Below, in pieces: positions 8,535 to 18,189 of a stretch of DNA of 64,000 bases (position 1 is its first letter; each line of letters starts with the position of its first letter). Under the pieces are notes generated by a model. It was given only the letters and a program-made list of their open reading frames with translations, ran no database searches and was not told the DNA's origin. The stretch is from Flavobacterium cellulosilyticum (GTDB lineage Bacteria; Bacteroidota; Bacteroidia; Flavobacteriales; Flavobacteriaceae): assembly GCF_004349355.1 (NCBI RefSeq), contig NZ_SMFK01000015.1, positions 1 to 64,000 of the forward strand, read 5' to 3'. Position numbers and translations under genes: made by a program.

Positions 8535-8611
8535 CCACGGATTACACGGATTAAATGGATCTTCACAGATTGCAAAATTTAAAATCTGTGAAAATCTGTG
8601 AAATCTGTGTC
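8535..8611. repeat. Inverted-arm intergenic repeat, copy 1
   Basis: The left arm has CACGGATT and TTCACAGATT; the right arm has AATCTGTG three times. The arms are imperfect reverse complements. It lies between the convergent hopJ-like and ade genes. Related copies are at 10380, 14808 and 52229. Confidence 0.6.
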
Positions 8612-8665
8612 AAATTTAATTTAAAAATTAATGAAATATTTGCGACTTATTGTCTTCGCGGCAAA

Positions 8666-10318
8666 TCAACCCTCCACTTCCAAATCCACAAACGAAAAAG
8701 TATTCCCACTAAATAATCCTTTATCTGATAATTTCAAATCGGGGATTACAAGCAAAGCCATAAACGAAAGCGTCATAAAAGGAGCTTTCAAATTACTGCC
8801 TAAATCTTTCGCCATAGCATCAATTTCCTGATACAATTTCGCGGTTTCCCAGCCGTTTTTGTCGCTCATAATTCCTGCAACAGGTAAAGGTAATATTTTA
8901 TTTTCAGATCCATTTACGGCACAAACGCCGCCTTTGTTTTCAATTATAAGATTCACAGCACTGCAAATTTCGGCATCAGATGTTCCTACAACCACAATAT
9001 TATGGCAATCGTGCGCTACAGAACTGGCGATTGCGCCTTTTTTTAATCCAAAATTCTTTATAAAAGCAATTGCGGGTTTCGTATTTTGATAGCGATTCAC
9101 AACTGCCATTTTCAGGATGTCATTTTCTGTATCCGAAACTATTTTTCCATCAACGATTAATGATTTGTGATGGATTTCATTGGTAATTAATTGTCCTTCT
9201 AAGGCCTCAATCACACGAATTGTAGAATTAGAACCCGAAATGGCACCCGAGCGATAGCGAACTGGCGAAGCAAAGTCACTAATTTCCTTTGCAGTAATTG
9301 TAAAATTATTAGGCGTTTCAAACGCAACGTGTTTTACAAAAGATTCGCCATTCTCGGCGACTAATTCTCCGTTGATATAAGTTTGCTGCACTTTAAAATT
9401 AACTAAATCTTCGACTATAATAAAGTCGGCAGCATCGTTTTCTTTTAACAATCCCACATTAATTTTATAATGATTCACAGGATTCACGCAAGCAGCTTGC
9501 AAGACTTTAAAAACGTCAATTCCTTTGGCAACCGCTCGAGCACAAAGCAAGTTAATGTGACCAACAATCAAATCATCTGGATGTTTGTCATCCGAACAAA
9601 ACATAATGTTTTCATAATTATCAGGAAGTAAATCAATGAGTGCTTCAAAGTTTTTGGCGGCACTTCCTTCGCGAATTAACACTTTCATTCCAAGCGACAA
9701 TTTTTCCTCAGCTTCTTCAAAAGTGAAACATTCGTGATCGGTAGTAATTCCTGCCGAAATGTATTTACGAACTTCTTTCCCTCGTAGTCCTGGGGCGTGG
9801 CCATCAACTGGTTTGTTGAAATGTTTTGCCCATTGTATTTTCTTCAAAACTTCATCATCATCGAATAAAACGCCAGGGTAATTCATCATTTCTGCCAAGT
9901 AATAAATATCAGGCGAAGCTAGTAATTCCGCAATTCCTTCTGAATCTATCATAGCGCCAGCACTTTCGAAAGAAGTTGCAGGAACACAAGATGGCGCACC
10001 AAAATGAAATTTCAATGGCACTTTTTTGCTGTTTTCAATCATATAATAAACACCTTCGGAACCAAGAACATTGGCGATTTCGTGTGGGTCAGAAATAGTT
10101 GCCACAGTTCCATGTAACACGGCGATTTTTGCAAATTCAGATGGAACAAGCATGGAACTTTCGATATGAATGTGGGCATCTATAAATCCGGGCATAATGA
10201 AATTTTTAAGCCCGTGATTTTTCTCAATTATCGAAATGATTTTTCCGTTGGCTACAGTTATTTCTCCAGCATAAATACGTCGGTTTTGGATATCGACAAT
10301 TTGTCCTTGAATTTGCAT
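8666..10318 (-). CDS. ade: Adenine deaminase
   Basis: Metal-dependent amidohydrolase converting adenine to hypoxanthine and ammonia in purine salvage. The 550 residues show the metal-binding GFIDAHIHIESSM (H49, H51), DPHEIANVLG, the GHAPGLRG motif, ITTDHECFTFEEA, FCSDDKHPDDL and the C-terminal VAHDCHNIVVVG typical of the bacterial Ade family and not of the adenosine deaminase family. Length is normal. It stands alone between two repeat copies. A TACTTTTG -7 box at 10342-10349 on the minus strand is a candidate promoter. Confidence 0.93.
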   Translation of the reverse strand: MQIQGQIVDIQNRRIYAGEITVANGKIISIIEKNHGLKNFIMPGFIDAHIHIESSMLVPSEFAKIAVLHGTVATISDPHEIANVLGSEGVYYMIENSKKVPLKFHFGAPSCVPATSFESAGAMIDSEGIAELLASPDIYYLAEMMNYPGVLFDDDEVLKKIQWAKHFNKPVDGHAPGLRGKEVRKYISAGITTDHECFTFEEAEEKLSLGMKVLIREGSAAKNFEALIDLLPDNYENIMFCSDDKHPDDLIVGHINLLCARAVAKGIDVFKVLQAACVNPVNHYKINVGLLKENDAADFIIVEDLVNFKVQQTYINGELVAENGESFVKHVAFETPNNFTITAKEISDFASPVRYRSGAISGSNSTIRVIEALEGQLITNEIHHKSLIVDGKIVSDTENDILKMAVVNRYQNTKPAIAFIKNFGLKKGAIASSVAHDCHNIVVVGTSDAEICSAVNLIIENKGGVCAVNGSENKILPLPVAGIMSDKNGWETAKLYQEIDAMAKDLGSNLKAPFMTLSFMALLVIPDLKLSDKGLFSGNTFSFVDLEVEG

Positions 10319-10379
10319 TTTGTATGTTTTAAAATGATATTCAAAAGTACTACGATTTTACTTTAACTTCTAAAAATTC

Positions 10380-10459
10380 ACCGCAGATTCACAGATTATT
10401 TTGAAATATTTTTTAGATAAGGATTAGTAATGGTTTTGTTAAATTTGCGAATATGCGGT
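10380..10459. repeat. Inverted-arm intergenic repeat, copy 2 (decayed)
   Basis: ACCGCAGATTCACAGATTA (10380-10398) faces AAATTTGCGAATATGCGGT (10441-10459), about 15 of 18 positions complementary. It lies between the divergent ade and recJ genes. Confidence 0.55.
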
Positions 10460-10553
10460 TAATTTTTTTGTTATTAAATTATTCAACTATTTTAAACTAA
10501 ATTTGTCAAAATACTCAAAATCATAATTTATAATTCTCAATTCATAATTATTT

Positions 10554-12242
10554 ATGCGCTGGACCATTAAACCAAAACCTTCGGATGATAAAGTAAAACA
10601 ACTTGCTGAGGCTCTGAAAGTAGAGGAATTTGTAGCCACACTTTTGGTACAACGCGGAATTGAAACTTACGAAGAAGCCAGACAGTTTTTTCGTCCTACT
10701 TTGGGTGATTTGCATAATCCATATTTAATGAAAGATATGGATAAAGCGGTCGAACGTATCGAAAAAGCGATCGAAAACGACGAAAATATTCTCGTTTTTG
10801 GAGATTATGATGTCGATGGAACGACTGCAGTTTCATTAGTTTCTTCTTATTTGAAAACCTATTATCCAAATGTTGCAACTTATATTCCAGATCGTTATGA
10901 TGAGGGTTATGGAATCTCTTTCAAAGGGATTGATTTTGCTGATGATAATGGTTTTACCCTAATTATTGCATTGGATTGTGGCATAAAATCAATAGATCAT
11001 GTGGCCTACGCCAAGGATAGAAATATTGATTTCATCATTTGTGATCACCACAGACCGGGTGAGTTTTTACCCGATGCAATAGCAGTTTTAGATCCAAAAA
11101 GAGCCGATTGTACTTATCCGTATGATGAATTGTGCGGATGTGGAATAGGTTTTAAATTGATTCAGGCCTTAGGTGAAAACCGAAACCAAACTATTGAAGA
11201 TTTGACTTCCTATTTGGATTTAGTGGCAACGGCGATTGCAGCTGATATTGTTCCCATGACGGGAGAAAATCGTGTTTTGGCTTATTTTGGTTTACAAGTC
11301 ATTAATTCAGATCCTCGACCGGGTTTTAAAGCTTTAATCCATCAAATAAAAAAACAAACACTTGATATTACCGATGTTGTTTTTATTATTGCCCCAAGAA
11401 TTAATGCTGCGGGTAGAATCAAACATGGCAATCATGCAGTGGAATTATTGACGGAATTTGACTTTGAACAAGCGCAACAATTTGCATCAGAAATTGAGGC
11501 TTATAATTCGGAACGCAAAGATTTAGACAAACAAATTACTAAAGAAGCACTTCTTCAAATTATTGACAATTCAGAAATTGAGGGTTTTACAACCGTAGTT
11601 TTTCAACAAGATTGGCATAAAGGTGTGATAGGAATTGTGGCTTCGAGATTAATAGAAACCTATTATCGACCAACATTGGTCTTTACCAAAAGCGGTGATA
11701 AATATGCAGCATCTGCTCGATCTGTAAAAGGCTTTGATGTATACAATGCATTGGAAAGTTGTTCGGAACATTTGGAACAATTTGGTGGACACATGTATGC
11801 AGCGGGAATGACTTTATTGGAAGAAAATTATCAAACATTCAAAGATGCTTTCGAAAAAGTGGTACAAGAAACGATTCATCCCGAAATGCTAATCCCAGAA
11901 ATTTCGATTGATGCCGAGATCAATTTCTCGGATATTACACCCAAGTTAACTCGGATTTTGAAACAATTCGAACCTTTTGGTCCACAAAACATGACGCCCA
12001 TTTTTATATCAAAAAATGTAAAAGACACTGGATATGCCCAAAGACTAGGTGCCGAAGAGGAACATTTGAAACTGTTTGTTCGACAAGATACTTCCGAAGG
12101 AATGTCGGCAATTGGATTTGGTCTAGGGAATAAGATGGAAATAACAACTCATCAAAAACCGTTTGAAGCGGTGTATTGTATTGATGAAAACGAATGGAAT
12201 GGCAAAACGACTGTTCAATTGCGATTAAAAGATTTAAAATAA
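10554..12242 (+). CDS. recJ: Single-stranded-DNA-specific exonuclease RecJ
   Basis: 5'-3' ssDNA exonuclease of recombinational and mismatch repair. The 562 residues carry the DHH-family motifs: FGDYDVDGTTA (about residues 82-92), LDCGIKS, ICDHHRPG (about 161), a DIVPMTGENR loop and the DHHA1 region with SARSVKGFDVYNAL and FGGHMYAAGMTL. The C-terminal OB-fold region follows. Length is normal. The start is preceded by AT-rich repeats of ATAATT and a TAAATTTG box at 10498-10505. It is followed 11 bases later by the MFS gene. Confidence 0.95.
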   Translation: MRWTIKPKPSDDKVKQLAEALKVEEFVATLLVQRGIETYEEARQFFRPTLGDLHNPYLMKDMDKAVERIEKAIENDENILVFGDYDVDGTTAVSLVSSYLKTYYPNVATYIPDRYDEGYGISFKGIDFADDNGFTLIIALDCGIKSIDHVAYAKDRNIDFIICDHHRPGEFLPDAIAVLDPKRADCTYPYDELCGCGIGFKLIQALGENRNQTIEDLTSYLDLVATAIAADIVPMTGENRVLAYFGLQVINSDPRPGFKALIHQIKKQTLDITDVVFIIAPRINAAGRIKHGNHAVELLTEFDFEQAQQFASEIEAYNSERKDLDKQITKEALLQIIDNSEIEGFTTVVFQQDWHKGVIGIVASRLIETYYRPTLVFTKSGDKYAASARSVKGFDVYNALESCSEHLEQFGGHMYAAGMTLLEENYQTFKDAFEKVVQETIHPEMLIPEISIDAEINFSDITPKLTRILKQFEPFGPQNMTPIFISKNVKDTGYAQRLGAEEEHLKLFVRQDTSEGMSAIGFGLGNKMEITTHQKPFEAVYCIDENEWNGKTTVQLRLKDLK

Positions 12243-12253
12243 TTACCGATTAA

Positions 12254-13525
12254 ATGAAGAAAAAAGATCCTTACGCAGCCTTGCGTTATAGAGAATTCAA
12301 TATGTTTTTAGTGTTGCGTTTCGCCATGGTTTTTGCCTGGTCTATGCAATTTATTATTATAGAATGGGAAGTGTATAGCTTGACAAAAAGTGCACTTTCA
12401 CTTGGGATGATTGGTCTAATGGAAGTAATTCCAGCGATTGGAATGGCTTTGTTTGCGGGTCATATTGTAGATCAAAAAGAGAAGAAAGGAATGCTTTTGA
12501 AATGTATTTTTGGGTTTTCAATAATAAGTTTTGGGCTGTTTTTATTGACTTGGCCTACAATAGTTAGTGATTTTTCGACTAATACAATTTTGTATTCGAT
12601 TTATTTTTTGGTCTTTTTAGGTGGTTTGGTTCGTGCCTTTTTAGGACCAACCATATTCTCGCTAATGTCGCTAATAGTGCCTAAAAAAGCGTATCCTAAC
12701 GCAGCAACTTGGAGTAGTTCAGTATGGCAAATTGCCTCTGTGGTTGGACCTGCAGTTGCCGGATTTTCCATTACTTGGATAGGAGTCCATTGGTCGATGT
12801 GCACTATTTTTGCTTGTTCGATTTTCGCATTAGTAATTTTGACACAAATAACAACTAAACCTATTTTGAATCCAAAAATTGGAGAACCCATAATGGAAAG
12901 CTTGAAGGAAGGTGTCATTTTTGTGTATACTAATAAATCTGTTTTAGGGGCTTTAACGCTCGATATGGTGGCCGTACTTTTTGGCGGTGCCGTGGCTCTT
13001 TTGCCGATTTTTGCCCAAGACATTTTAAAAGTAGGACCAGAAGGTTTTGGAGTTTTACGCGCAGCTCCTGCTGTGGGTGCTTTACTAACGATGTTTGTTT
13101 CGGCACATCTTCCTTTTTATAAAAATGCAGGAATAAAATTATTGGCAGCCATTTTTGCTTTCGGACTTTGTATTATTGCTTTTGGTCTTTCCACGATTTT
13201 TTGGGTGTCGGTTCTCGCTTTGTTTATGAGTGGCGTAACGGATGGTTTTTCGGTGGTGATTCGACAAACGATTTTACAACTCAAAACACCAGATCACATG
13301 CGAGGTCGTGTGGCAGCTGTGAACTCCATATTTGTAGGTTCATCTAATGAATTGGGTGCTTTCGAAAGTGGGTTGACTGCAAAATTAATGGGAACAGTTA
13401 CTGCAGTAGTTTTTGGCGGAAGCATGACTTTATTAGTAGTGCTTTATACAGGTCTTAAATTACCTTCCTTTAGAAATCTGGATTTACAAAAAGATTTGGA
13501 TGAACACGAAAACCACGAAAACTAG
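12254..13525 (+). CDS. MFS transporter, EntS/MFS_3-like
   Basis: 423 residues with about 11-12 hydrophobic helices. The loop after TM2-3 has the MFS motif A-like GHIVDQKEKKGML, and the protein resembles the enterobactin-exporter-like MFS_3 group (a LGMIGLMEVIPAIGMALFAG opening and RQTILQLKTPDHMRGRV between helices 10 and 11). The substrate is unknown. It follows recJ by 11 bases, so it may simply ride on that promoter. Confidence 0.85.
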   Translation: MKKKDPYAALRYREFNMFLVLRFAMVFAWSMQFIIIEWEVYSLTKSALSLGMIGLMEVIPAIGMALFAGHIVDQKEKKGMLLKCIFGFSIISFGLFLLTWPTIVSDFSTNTILYSIYFLVFLGGLVRAFLGPTIFSLMSLIVPKKAYPNAATWSSSVWQIASVVGPAVAGFSITWIGVHWSMCTIFACSIFALVILTQITTKPILNPKIGEPIMESLKEGVIFVYTNKSVLGALTLDMVAVLFGGAVALLPIFAQDILKVGPEGFGVLRAAPAVGALLTMFVSAHLPFYKNAGIKLLAAIFAFGLCIIAFGLSTIFWVSVLALFMSGVTDGFSVVIRQTILQLKTPDHMRGRVAAVNSIFVGSSNELGAFESGLTAKLMGTVTAVVFGGSMTLLVVLYTGLKLPSFRNLDLQKDLDEHENHEN

Positions 13526-13555
13526 ATTTTTGAATGTTGCGATAATTAGATAAAC

Positions 13556-14005
13556 ATGAAATTAAAATCATTCATTGCAAAATTCACCGTGCTTTTTAAA
13601 CAAGGATTAAGTCCAAAGAAATTAAGTCAAAGTATTATCGTTTCGGGATTAATTTCGACCATACCAATTTTAGGGGTGAGTACTTTTATAATTACGACGA
13701 TATCACTTAAAAGCAAATTGAATTTGCCCGTAATGATTGCCTTGAGTTATTTGATGTGGCCAATACAAATTTTGATGATTATTCCGTTTATAAAAGTGGG
13801 GCAATTTATTTTTTCTGTTCCGTCTAATCATCATTCGGTTGAAGAAATAATCAACTCTTTTCAGGATGGTTTTTTTGCAACACTAAGTTATCTTTCTTTT
13901 GAATTGCTTTGCGGATTGGGAGGGTGGATGTTGACTGCAGTTCCTTTTGCTTTTGGAGTATATTTGGTGACGCTTTTGTTATTAAAAGAGAAGAATGTAT
14001 CGTGA
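13556..14005 (+). CDS. DUF2062-type membrane protein
   Basis: 149 residues matching the DUF2062 pattern: an N-terminal amphipathic region (FKQGLSPKKLSQSIIVSG), hairpin TM segments (TIPILGVSTFIITTISL and LPVMIALSYLMWPIQIL) and a C-terminal helix pair. DUF2062 proteins are small inner-membrane proteins often linked to envelope glycolipid or lipid A genes. The convergent neighbour is lpxH, but function is not established. It follows the MFS gene by 30 bases. Confidence 0.8.
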   Translation: MKLKSFIAKFTVLFKQGLSPKKLSQSIIVSGLISTIPILGVSTFIITTISLKSKLNLPVMIALSYLMWPIQILMIIPFIKVGQFIFSVPSNHHSVEEIINSFQDGFFATLSYLSFELLCGLGGWMLTAVPFAFGVYLVTLLLLKEKNVS

Positions 14006-14024
14006 TTTCAAATAAAAGAAGTAG

Positions 14025-14780
14025 TTATTCAAATTTCTTCACTTCGAAGGTCTCTCCATCAAAAACACCATAGGTAAAATAATTAATCCAGTCGCCCAGA
14101 TTGACATACTCAGCGTTTTCGCCAACAGTTTTTATCATAGGCAAATGGCGGTGGCCAAAAACCAAGTAATTATAATGTTTAGTTTCCAATTTTCTTTTAG
14201 CATAAAGGATGAGCCATTCGTTTTCGTCACCAAGGAATTTCACGTCTTCATCGCCCGAAATTAGTTTGTTTTTAACGGAAAGATAATGTCCTAGTCGAAC
14301 ACCGATGTCTGGGTGAAGCCAACAATACAACCATTTTGAAATAGGATGTATAAAGACTTTTTTCATTCGTTTGTATCCTTTATCACCAGGTCCTTTTCCG
14401 TCACCATGGCCAATCAGAAAGGTTTTTCCGTTAATAGTATATTCTTGATTGTCGCGATAAACGGGAATATTAAGTTCTTTCTGGAAATAATCTTCCATCC
14501 ATAAATCATGATTGCCCACGAAGAAATAAATAGGTATTCCGCTGTCGCGAATTTCGGCAAGTTTCCCTAAAACACGCACAAAACCTTTGGGAATTACGGT
14601 CTTGTATTCGAACCAAAAATCGAATAAATCGCCCAATAGAAAAATCGCTTCGGCATCTTTTTTGACTTGGTCGAGCCAAGCGACAAATTTTTGTTCTCTT
14701 GGAAAACTCAATTCTGGTGTTGGGGCACCAAAATGTTGATCGGAGGCAAAATATATTTTTTTGTTGGGTGAGATTTGCAT
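14025..14780 (-). CDS. lpxH: UDP-2,3-diacylglucosamine hydrolase
   Basis: Peripheral-membrane metallophosphoesterase that cleaves UDP-2,3-diacylglucosamine to lipid X in lipid A synthesis. I use the ATG at 14780 (MQISPNKKIYFASDQHFGAP, 251 aa); the frame is open 16 codons further. Motifs: SDQHFG, LLGDLFDFWF, VGNHDLWM, IGHGDGKGPGD and FGHRHLP supply the dinuclear metal ligands. Length is typical of the Bacteroidota form. Alternatives within the same fold are unlikely given the GDLFDFWF signature. Confidence 0.9.
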   Translation of the reverse strand: MQISPNKKIYFASDQHFGAPTPELSFPREQKFVAWLDQVKKDAEAIFLLGDLFDFWFEYKTVIPKGFVRVLGKLAEIRDSGIPIYFFVGNHDLWMEDYFQKELNIPVYRDNQEYTINGKTFLIGHGDGKGPGDKGYKRMKKVFIHPISKWLYCWLHPDIGVRLGHYLSVKNKLISGDEDVKFLGDENEWLILYAKRKLETKHYNYLVFGHRHLPMIKTVGENAEYVNLGDWINYFTYGVFDGETFEVKKFE

Positions 14781-14807
14781 AAAGCTAAAATAAGTTTTTT
14801 TTTCAAC

Positions 14808-14893
14808 TCGAATTACACTAATTTTCACTAATTCTAATAATTATAAAATGAAATAAACTCATTTTTAATTCGTGTGAATTCGTGCAATTTGTG
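14808..14893. repeat. Inverted-arm intergenic repeat, copy 3
   Basis: CGAATTACACTAATTTTCAC on the left faces AATTCGTGTGAATTCGTG on the right. The sequence variant differs from the other copies but has the same architecture. It lies between lpxH and queD. Confidence 0.5.
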
Positions 14894-14902
14894 TTTGTTT
14901 TT

Positions 14903-15355
14903 TTACAAATTATCACTCGCGAACCATTCGGCAAAAGAAGATTCCGTTTCTTGCAATTTAAGGGAAAAAAGACCAATGTTTTTAGGCAGCCTACTGATAA
15001 TTCTTTTAGAAAAATCGACCACCATATTTTCAGATGTCGGTTGGTAATCGACTAGAATTACATGATGACCGCGAGATTTTAATTCATTAGCCAATTCGAG
15101 ATGTGGCGTTGTTTCATTGAAAACAGTGGCATGATCAAACTGATCTACGATTTCCTCTTTGACTATTTTTTTTAAATCGGTAAAATCGATAACCATTCCA
15201 AATTTAGTGTCATTTCGATCAATGATAGGTGTTCCAATAACGGTTACCGACAATTTATAGCTATGCCCGTGCACATTTTTACATTTCCCATCATAACCGT
15301 ATAAGGCATGACCTGTTTCGAAACTAAATTTTTTTGTGATTCTGATTTTGCTCAT
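14903..15355 (-). CDS. queD: 6-carboxy-5,6,7,8-tetrahydropterin synthase
   Basis: Second step of the queuosine/7-deazaguanine pathway, from dihydroneopterin triphosphate. The 150 residues show the zinc histidines H16 (ETGHALYG), H29 and H31 (CKNVHGHSYKL), catalytic C25, and the ETESSFAEWF tail motif. The C-x3-HGH spacing fits QueD and not mammalian-type PTPS. A TAAATTTG -7 box lies at 15375-15382 on the minus strand. No other queuosine genes are visible. Confidence 0.88.
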   Translation of the reverse strand: MSKIRITKKFSFETGHALYGYDGKCKNVHGHSYKLSVTVIGTPIIDRNDTKFGMVIDFTDLKKIVKEEIVDQFDHATVFNETTPHLELANELKSRGHHVILVDYQPTSENMVVDFSKRIISRLPKNIGLFSLKLQETESSFAEWFASDNL

Positions 15356-15388
15356 GCTATTTTATTTTTGAGTGCAAATTTAGTGAAA

Positions 15389-15565
15389 CTAATCCTTTCT
15401 ATCCGCTTTTTTTACTCGATAAAACATCCACACGGCTACTGTGGCCAAAAGTAAAAAAGGGAGAAAGGAACCAATTAGTACTCCGGTTTCATAATTACTG
15501 TCAGCTTCATTTTTTAATGTATCGACAACATTTAACTGTAAAAAAAGAATAATTAGGTGGGTCAT
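15389..15565 (-). CDS. 58-aa single-helix membrane protein
   Basis: A short ORF: ATG at 15565, TAG at 15389. It begins MTHLIILFLQLNVVDTLKNE, then has one clear membrane helix (GVLIGSFLPFLLLATVAVWM, residues 28-47) and a basic end (YRVKKADRKD). The helix followed by a positive tail is the pattern of a real small membrane protein with its C-terminus inside. It sits three bases after the crotonase stop on the same strand, consistent with translation from the same mRNA. Function unknown. Confidence 0.65.
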   Translation of the reverse strand: MTHLIILFLQLNVVDTLKNEADSNYETGVLIGSFLPFLLLATVAVWMFYRVKKADRKD

Positions 15566-15568
15566 TGT

Positions 15569-16333
15569 TTATTTTTTAAATTGACTTAATGCGTTTCTGG
15601 AGAAATCAGACAACACCAATTTTCCAGATAAATGAGCTCTTTCATACAGTAAAGTGGACCAATTTTCTGTTCCTTCCCAAAGTACTTTTTTCATTTCCGT
15701 TAAAGCTTCTGGATTATAAGTTACCAATTTTTTAGCAAATGAAATGACTTCTAGATCTAGGGTATTTTGGTTGGCAAAGACTTTAGAATAAAGCCCTTTT
15801 TGGCTTGCCCAAGTTGCAGTTTTCCATTCTGTATCCAAAGTCATTTCGGTCATTGCCGATTTTCCTATTTTTCGGCTAACGGCAGGTTCAATTACAAAAG
15901 GACCAATTCCGATTGCTAATTCGGACAATTTTAGACTGCTTTCGACAGTTCCAAAAGCATAATCACAAGCAGCAACAATGCCTACTCCGCCTCCAACGGC
16001 TCTTCCGTGAATGCGACCAATAATTATTTTCGAACAGTTGCGCATTGCGTTGAGCACATTGGCAAAACCTGAAAAGAATTTTGTAGCTTCTTCCGGATTT
16101 GAAACTTCCAAAAGTTCATCAAAAGAAGCACCTGCACAAAAAGTACCTTTTCCGCTACTTTTTAAAATAATCACTGCAACAGCTGGGTTCTGGCTTAAAT
16201 TATTAAGTTCATTAGTCAAACGATTTAGTAAATCCGAAGGGAAAGAATTACTCGCTGGGTGGCCAAATTCAAGAGTTGCGATCGAGTTTTCGAATGTCGA
16301 TTGGAGTATGCCGTTTGGATTATTATTTTTCAT
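15569..16333 (-). CDS. Enoyl-CoA hydratase/isomerase (crotonase) family protein
   Basis: 254 residues with crotonase-fold landmarks: oxyanion-hole segments GTFCAGASFDEL and IHGRAVGGGVGIVAACDYAFG, then SELAIGIGPFVIEPAVSRKIG. The position of the first catalytic Glu of classical hydratases is not obvious, so isomerase or another crotonase activity is possible. Substrate unknown; the window also holds an acyl-CoA dehydrogenase and a methylmalonyl-CoA epimerase but not next to it. Confidence 0.85.
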   Translation of the reverse strand: MKNNNPNGILQSTFENSIATLEFGHPASNSFPSDLLNRLTNELNNLSQNPAVAVIILKSSGKGTFCAGASFDELLEVSNPEEATKFFSGFANVLNAMRNCSKIIIGRIHGRAVGGGVGIVAACDYAFGTVESSLKLSELAIGIGPFVIEPAVSRKIGKSAMTEMTLDTEWKTATWASQKGLYSKVFANQNTLDLEVISFAKKLVTYNPEALTEMKKVLWEGTENWSTLLYERAHLSGKLVLSDFSRNALSQFKK

Positions 16334-16395
16334 TTCAATAATTTTAATGTAAAGTTAAAAATATTAAGGGGAAGGGGATAATTTATTTTTCTAAA

Positions 16396-16428
16396 TTTGC
16401 TTGATGCATGATTTTAATGTTATATTTG
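16396..16428 (+). promoter_or_regulatory. Promoter for tRNA-Ala
   Basis: TTTG (16396-16399), a 21-base spacer and TATATTTG (16421-16428) lie 10 bases before the tRNA 5' end. Close match to the flavobacterial consensus. Confidence 0.75.
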
Positions 16429-16438
16429 CGGCACTATT

Positions 16439-16512
16439 GGGGGATTAGCTCATTTGGCTAGAGCGCTTGCCTGGCAGGCAAGAGGTGGTCGGTTCGAATC
16501 CGATATTCTCCA
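16439..16512 (+). tRNA. tRNA-Ala (GGC)
   Basis: 74-nt cloverleaf. The acceptor GGGGGAT pairs with ATTCTCC, including the G3-U70 wobble that is the alanine identity element. The anticodon stem is CTTGC/GCAAG with loop CTGGCAG (anticodon GGC) and the T-loop is TTCGAAT. Discriminator A; CCA not encoded. Confidence 0.97.
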
Positions 16513-16521
16513 CTTAAATTA

Positions 16522-16558
16522 AAACCATAATTACTTTTTTAGTAGTTATGGTTTTTTT
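16522..16558 (+). terminator. Intrinsic terminator after tRNA-Ala
   Basis: AAACCATAATTACT pairs with AGTAGTTATGGTTT (14 bp with one G-U), loop TTTTT, then a T-run. Confidence 0.85.
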
Positions 16559-16719
16559 GTTTCATAACTGTTTGCATTGCTATTTCCAGTGTTTTTTTAA
16601 ATATTTTATTGATAAGCAAGATTTTCACTACCTTTAGTATTATTTTAGAATCGAAATTAGGGATTTGTTAAATTCCCATTTTATCGATGTTTCTAAACTT
16701 TATTTATTAATATATATAC

Positions 16720-18189
16720 ATGAGAGTTACTGTCACCCGAAAAAATATAAATTTCCTTCCTGATTCTAGCAGAGTTGTTGCCCGTTATTTTGTGAATGGT
16801 GATCAAAGAACCAAAGAAATAATAGCTCGTATTATGATATTGGATGAAAAACAAGTAAATCACACTCTTGAACGCACACTTCGCGAGTTTGCAAGGAGGC
16901 ACCGAAATATTTCCCATACTTTTTTTAGACATTGCGAAAGCATACGGGGAATAATAGAGGACATGCAAATCAATTACAATACCTTATCCTATGAGCGTAA
17001 AATGCTGATCGGTTCCTATTGCACCATGGAGTATGCTATTGAATCGGCGGCTTTTTTCAATCCTTCTATTATTGAAGATTTAGACCAGTCAGGACTTCAA
17101 AGGGGAGAAAAACGGGTCATTCTTTCCTTCCGAGCTACTGGTGAAGGGCATATTTCTTCCATTGTTTTTAGAAGAGGAATTCTCGATGGAAACAATGATT
17201 TGCAAATAATGAAAATTGGAAATCTGATTGATAAGGCCGAGATTGTGCATAAAGGGGAGTATAATAAAAAACGATTCGCCATGAAATTGGAAGAAATGCA
17301 TACCCCTACAAAATACTCAGCCAAAATTCTAAATGACCTTCCAGGACAATTTGGATATCACGCTTTAAAAAATGCCATTGATAAATCCTTAGCTGAACAA
17401 CCACTAAGCCTTAATAAGAAAACTTCACTCGAAGAAATTTTATGGTTGGCTGATTCATTTTACGATATTCAATTCAAACACGATTCAGATATTACGGAAC
17501 GCGTTATATTTCCAATATCAGAATCGGAAAGCCGCGGTATTGAGGACGCCCGTTTCGTTCGCTTTATAGAGGACGATAAATCCGAAAAAGTATTTGCAAC
17601 TTATACCGCTTATAATGGACACGCGATACTTCCTAAACTTATTTCAACAGAGGATTTTTATTCTTTCCATGTAATGCCATTGCGGGGTGATGGTGCTAAA
17701 AATAAAAATCTAGCGATGTTTCCTAGAAAAATCAAAGGGAAATACGCCATGCTTTCCAGGATTGATGGGGTAAATAATTACCTAATGTACTCTGATAGAG
17801 CAACGGAATGGAATAATCCTGTTTGTATACAACAGCCACGCTATCCATGGGAATTCACGCAAATTGGAAACTGTGGATCTCCGATATGGACCGAGGAAGG
17901 TTGGTTAATAATAACCCATGGTGTAGGTTCCATGCGACAATATTGTATTGGAGCTTCGTTATTTGATCTCGATGACCCCTCAAAGGAAATAGGAAGACTT
18001 GAGGAGCCTTTACTTTCGCCTCAAGAAGATGAACGCGAAGGCTATGTGCCAAATGTAGTCTATTCCTGCGGATCGATAATCCATAACAACAGTCTAATAT
18101 TGCCTTATGCCGTCTCGGATTATTCCTCCACTTATGGCACGGTAGATATGGTAGAATTGCTCGATGCCTTGAAAAAAAGCAGGTATTAA
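16720..18189 (+). CDS. Glycoside hydrolase family 130 protein (beta-mannoside phosphorylase/hydrolase type)
   Basis: 489 residues. The C-terminal two thirds is a five-bladed beta-propeller of the GH130 (formerly DUF377) type, with the catalytic Asp in SRGIEDARFVRF (near residue 276) and later MFPRKIKGKYAMLSR, GNCGSPIWTEEGWLIITHGV and LPYAVSDYSS. The N-terminal 130 residues are helical and extra to the short phosphorylases. GH130 enzymes act on beta-mannosides by phosphorolysis or hydrolysis; the sequence does not settle which. No signal peptide, so probably cytoplasmic. No sugar-uptake genes are adjacent. Confidence 0.88.
   Translation: MRVTVTRKNINFLPDSSRVVARYFVNGDQRTKEIIARIMILDEKQVNHTLERTLREFARRHRNISHTFFRHCESIRGIIEDMQINYNTLSYERKMLIGSYCTMEYAIESAAFFNPSIIEDLDQSGLQRGEKRVILSFRATGEGHISSIVFRRGILDGNNDLQIMKIGNLIDKAEIVHKGEYNKKRFAMKLEEMHTPTKYSAKILNDLPGQFGYHALKNAIDKSLAEQPLSLNKKTSLEEILWLADSFYDIQFKHDSDITERVIFPISESESRGIEDARFVRFIEDDKSEKVFATYTAYNGHAILPKLISTEDFYSFHVMPLRGDGAKNKNLAMFPRKIKGKYAMLSRIDGVNNYLMYSDRATEWNNPVCIQQPRYPWEFTQIGNCGSPIWTEEGWLIITHGVGSMRQYCIGASLFDLDDPSKEIGRLEEPLLSPQEDEREGYVPNVVYSCGSIIHNNSLILPYAVSDYSSTYGTVDMVELLDALKKSRY

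Noticed and set aside
17089..17324. Minus-strand ORFs inside the GH130 gene
   Set aside because: Antisense shadows of a well-supported coding frame with no domain-like sequence.
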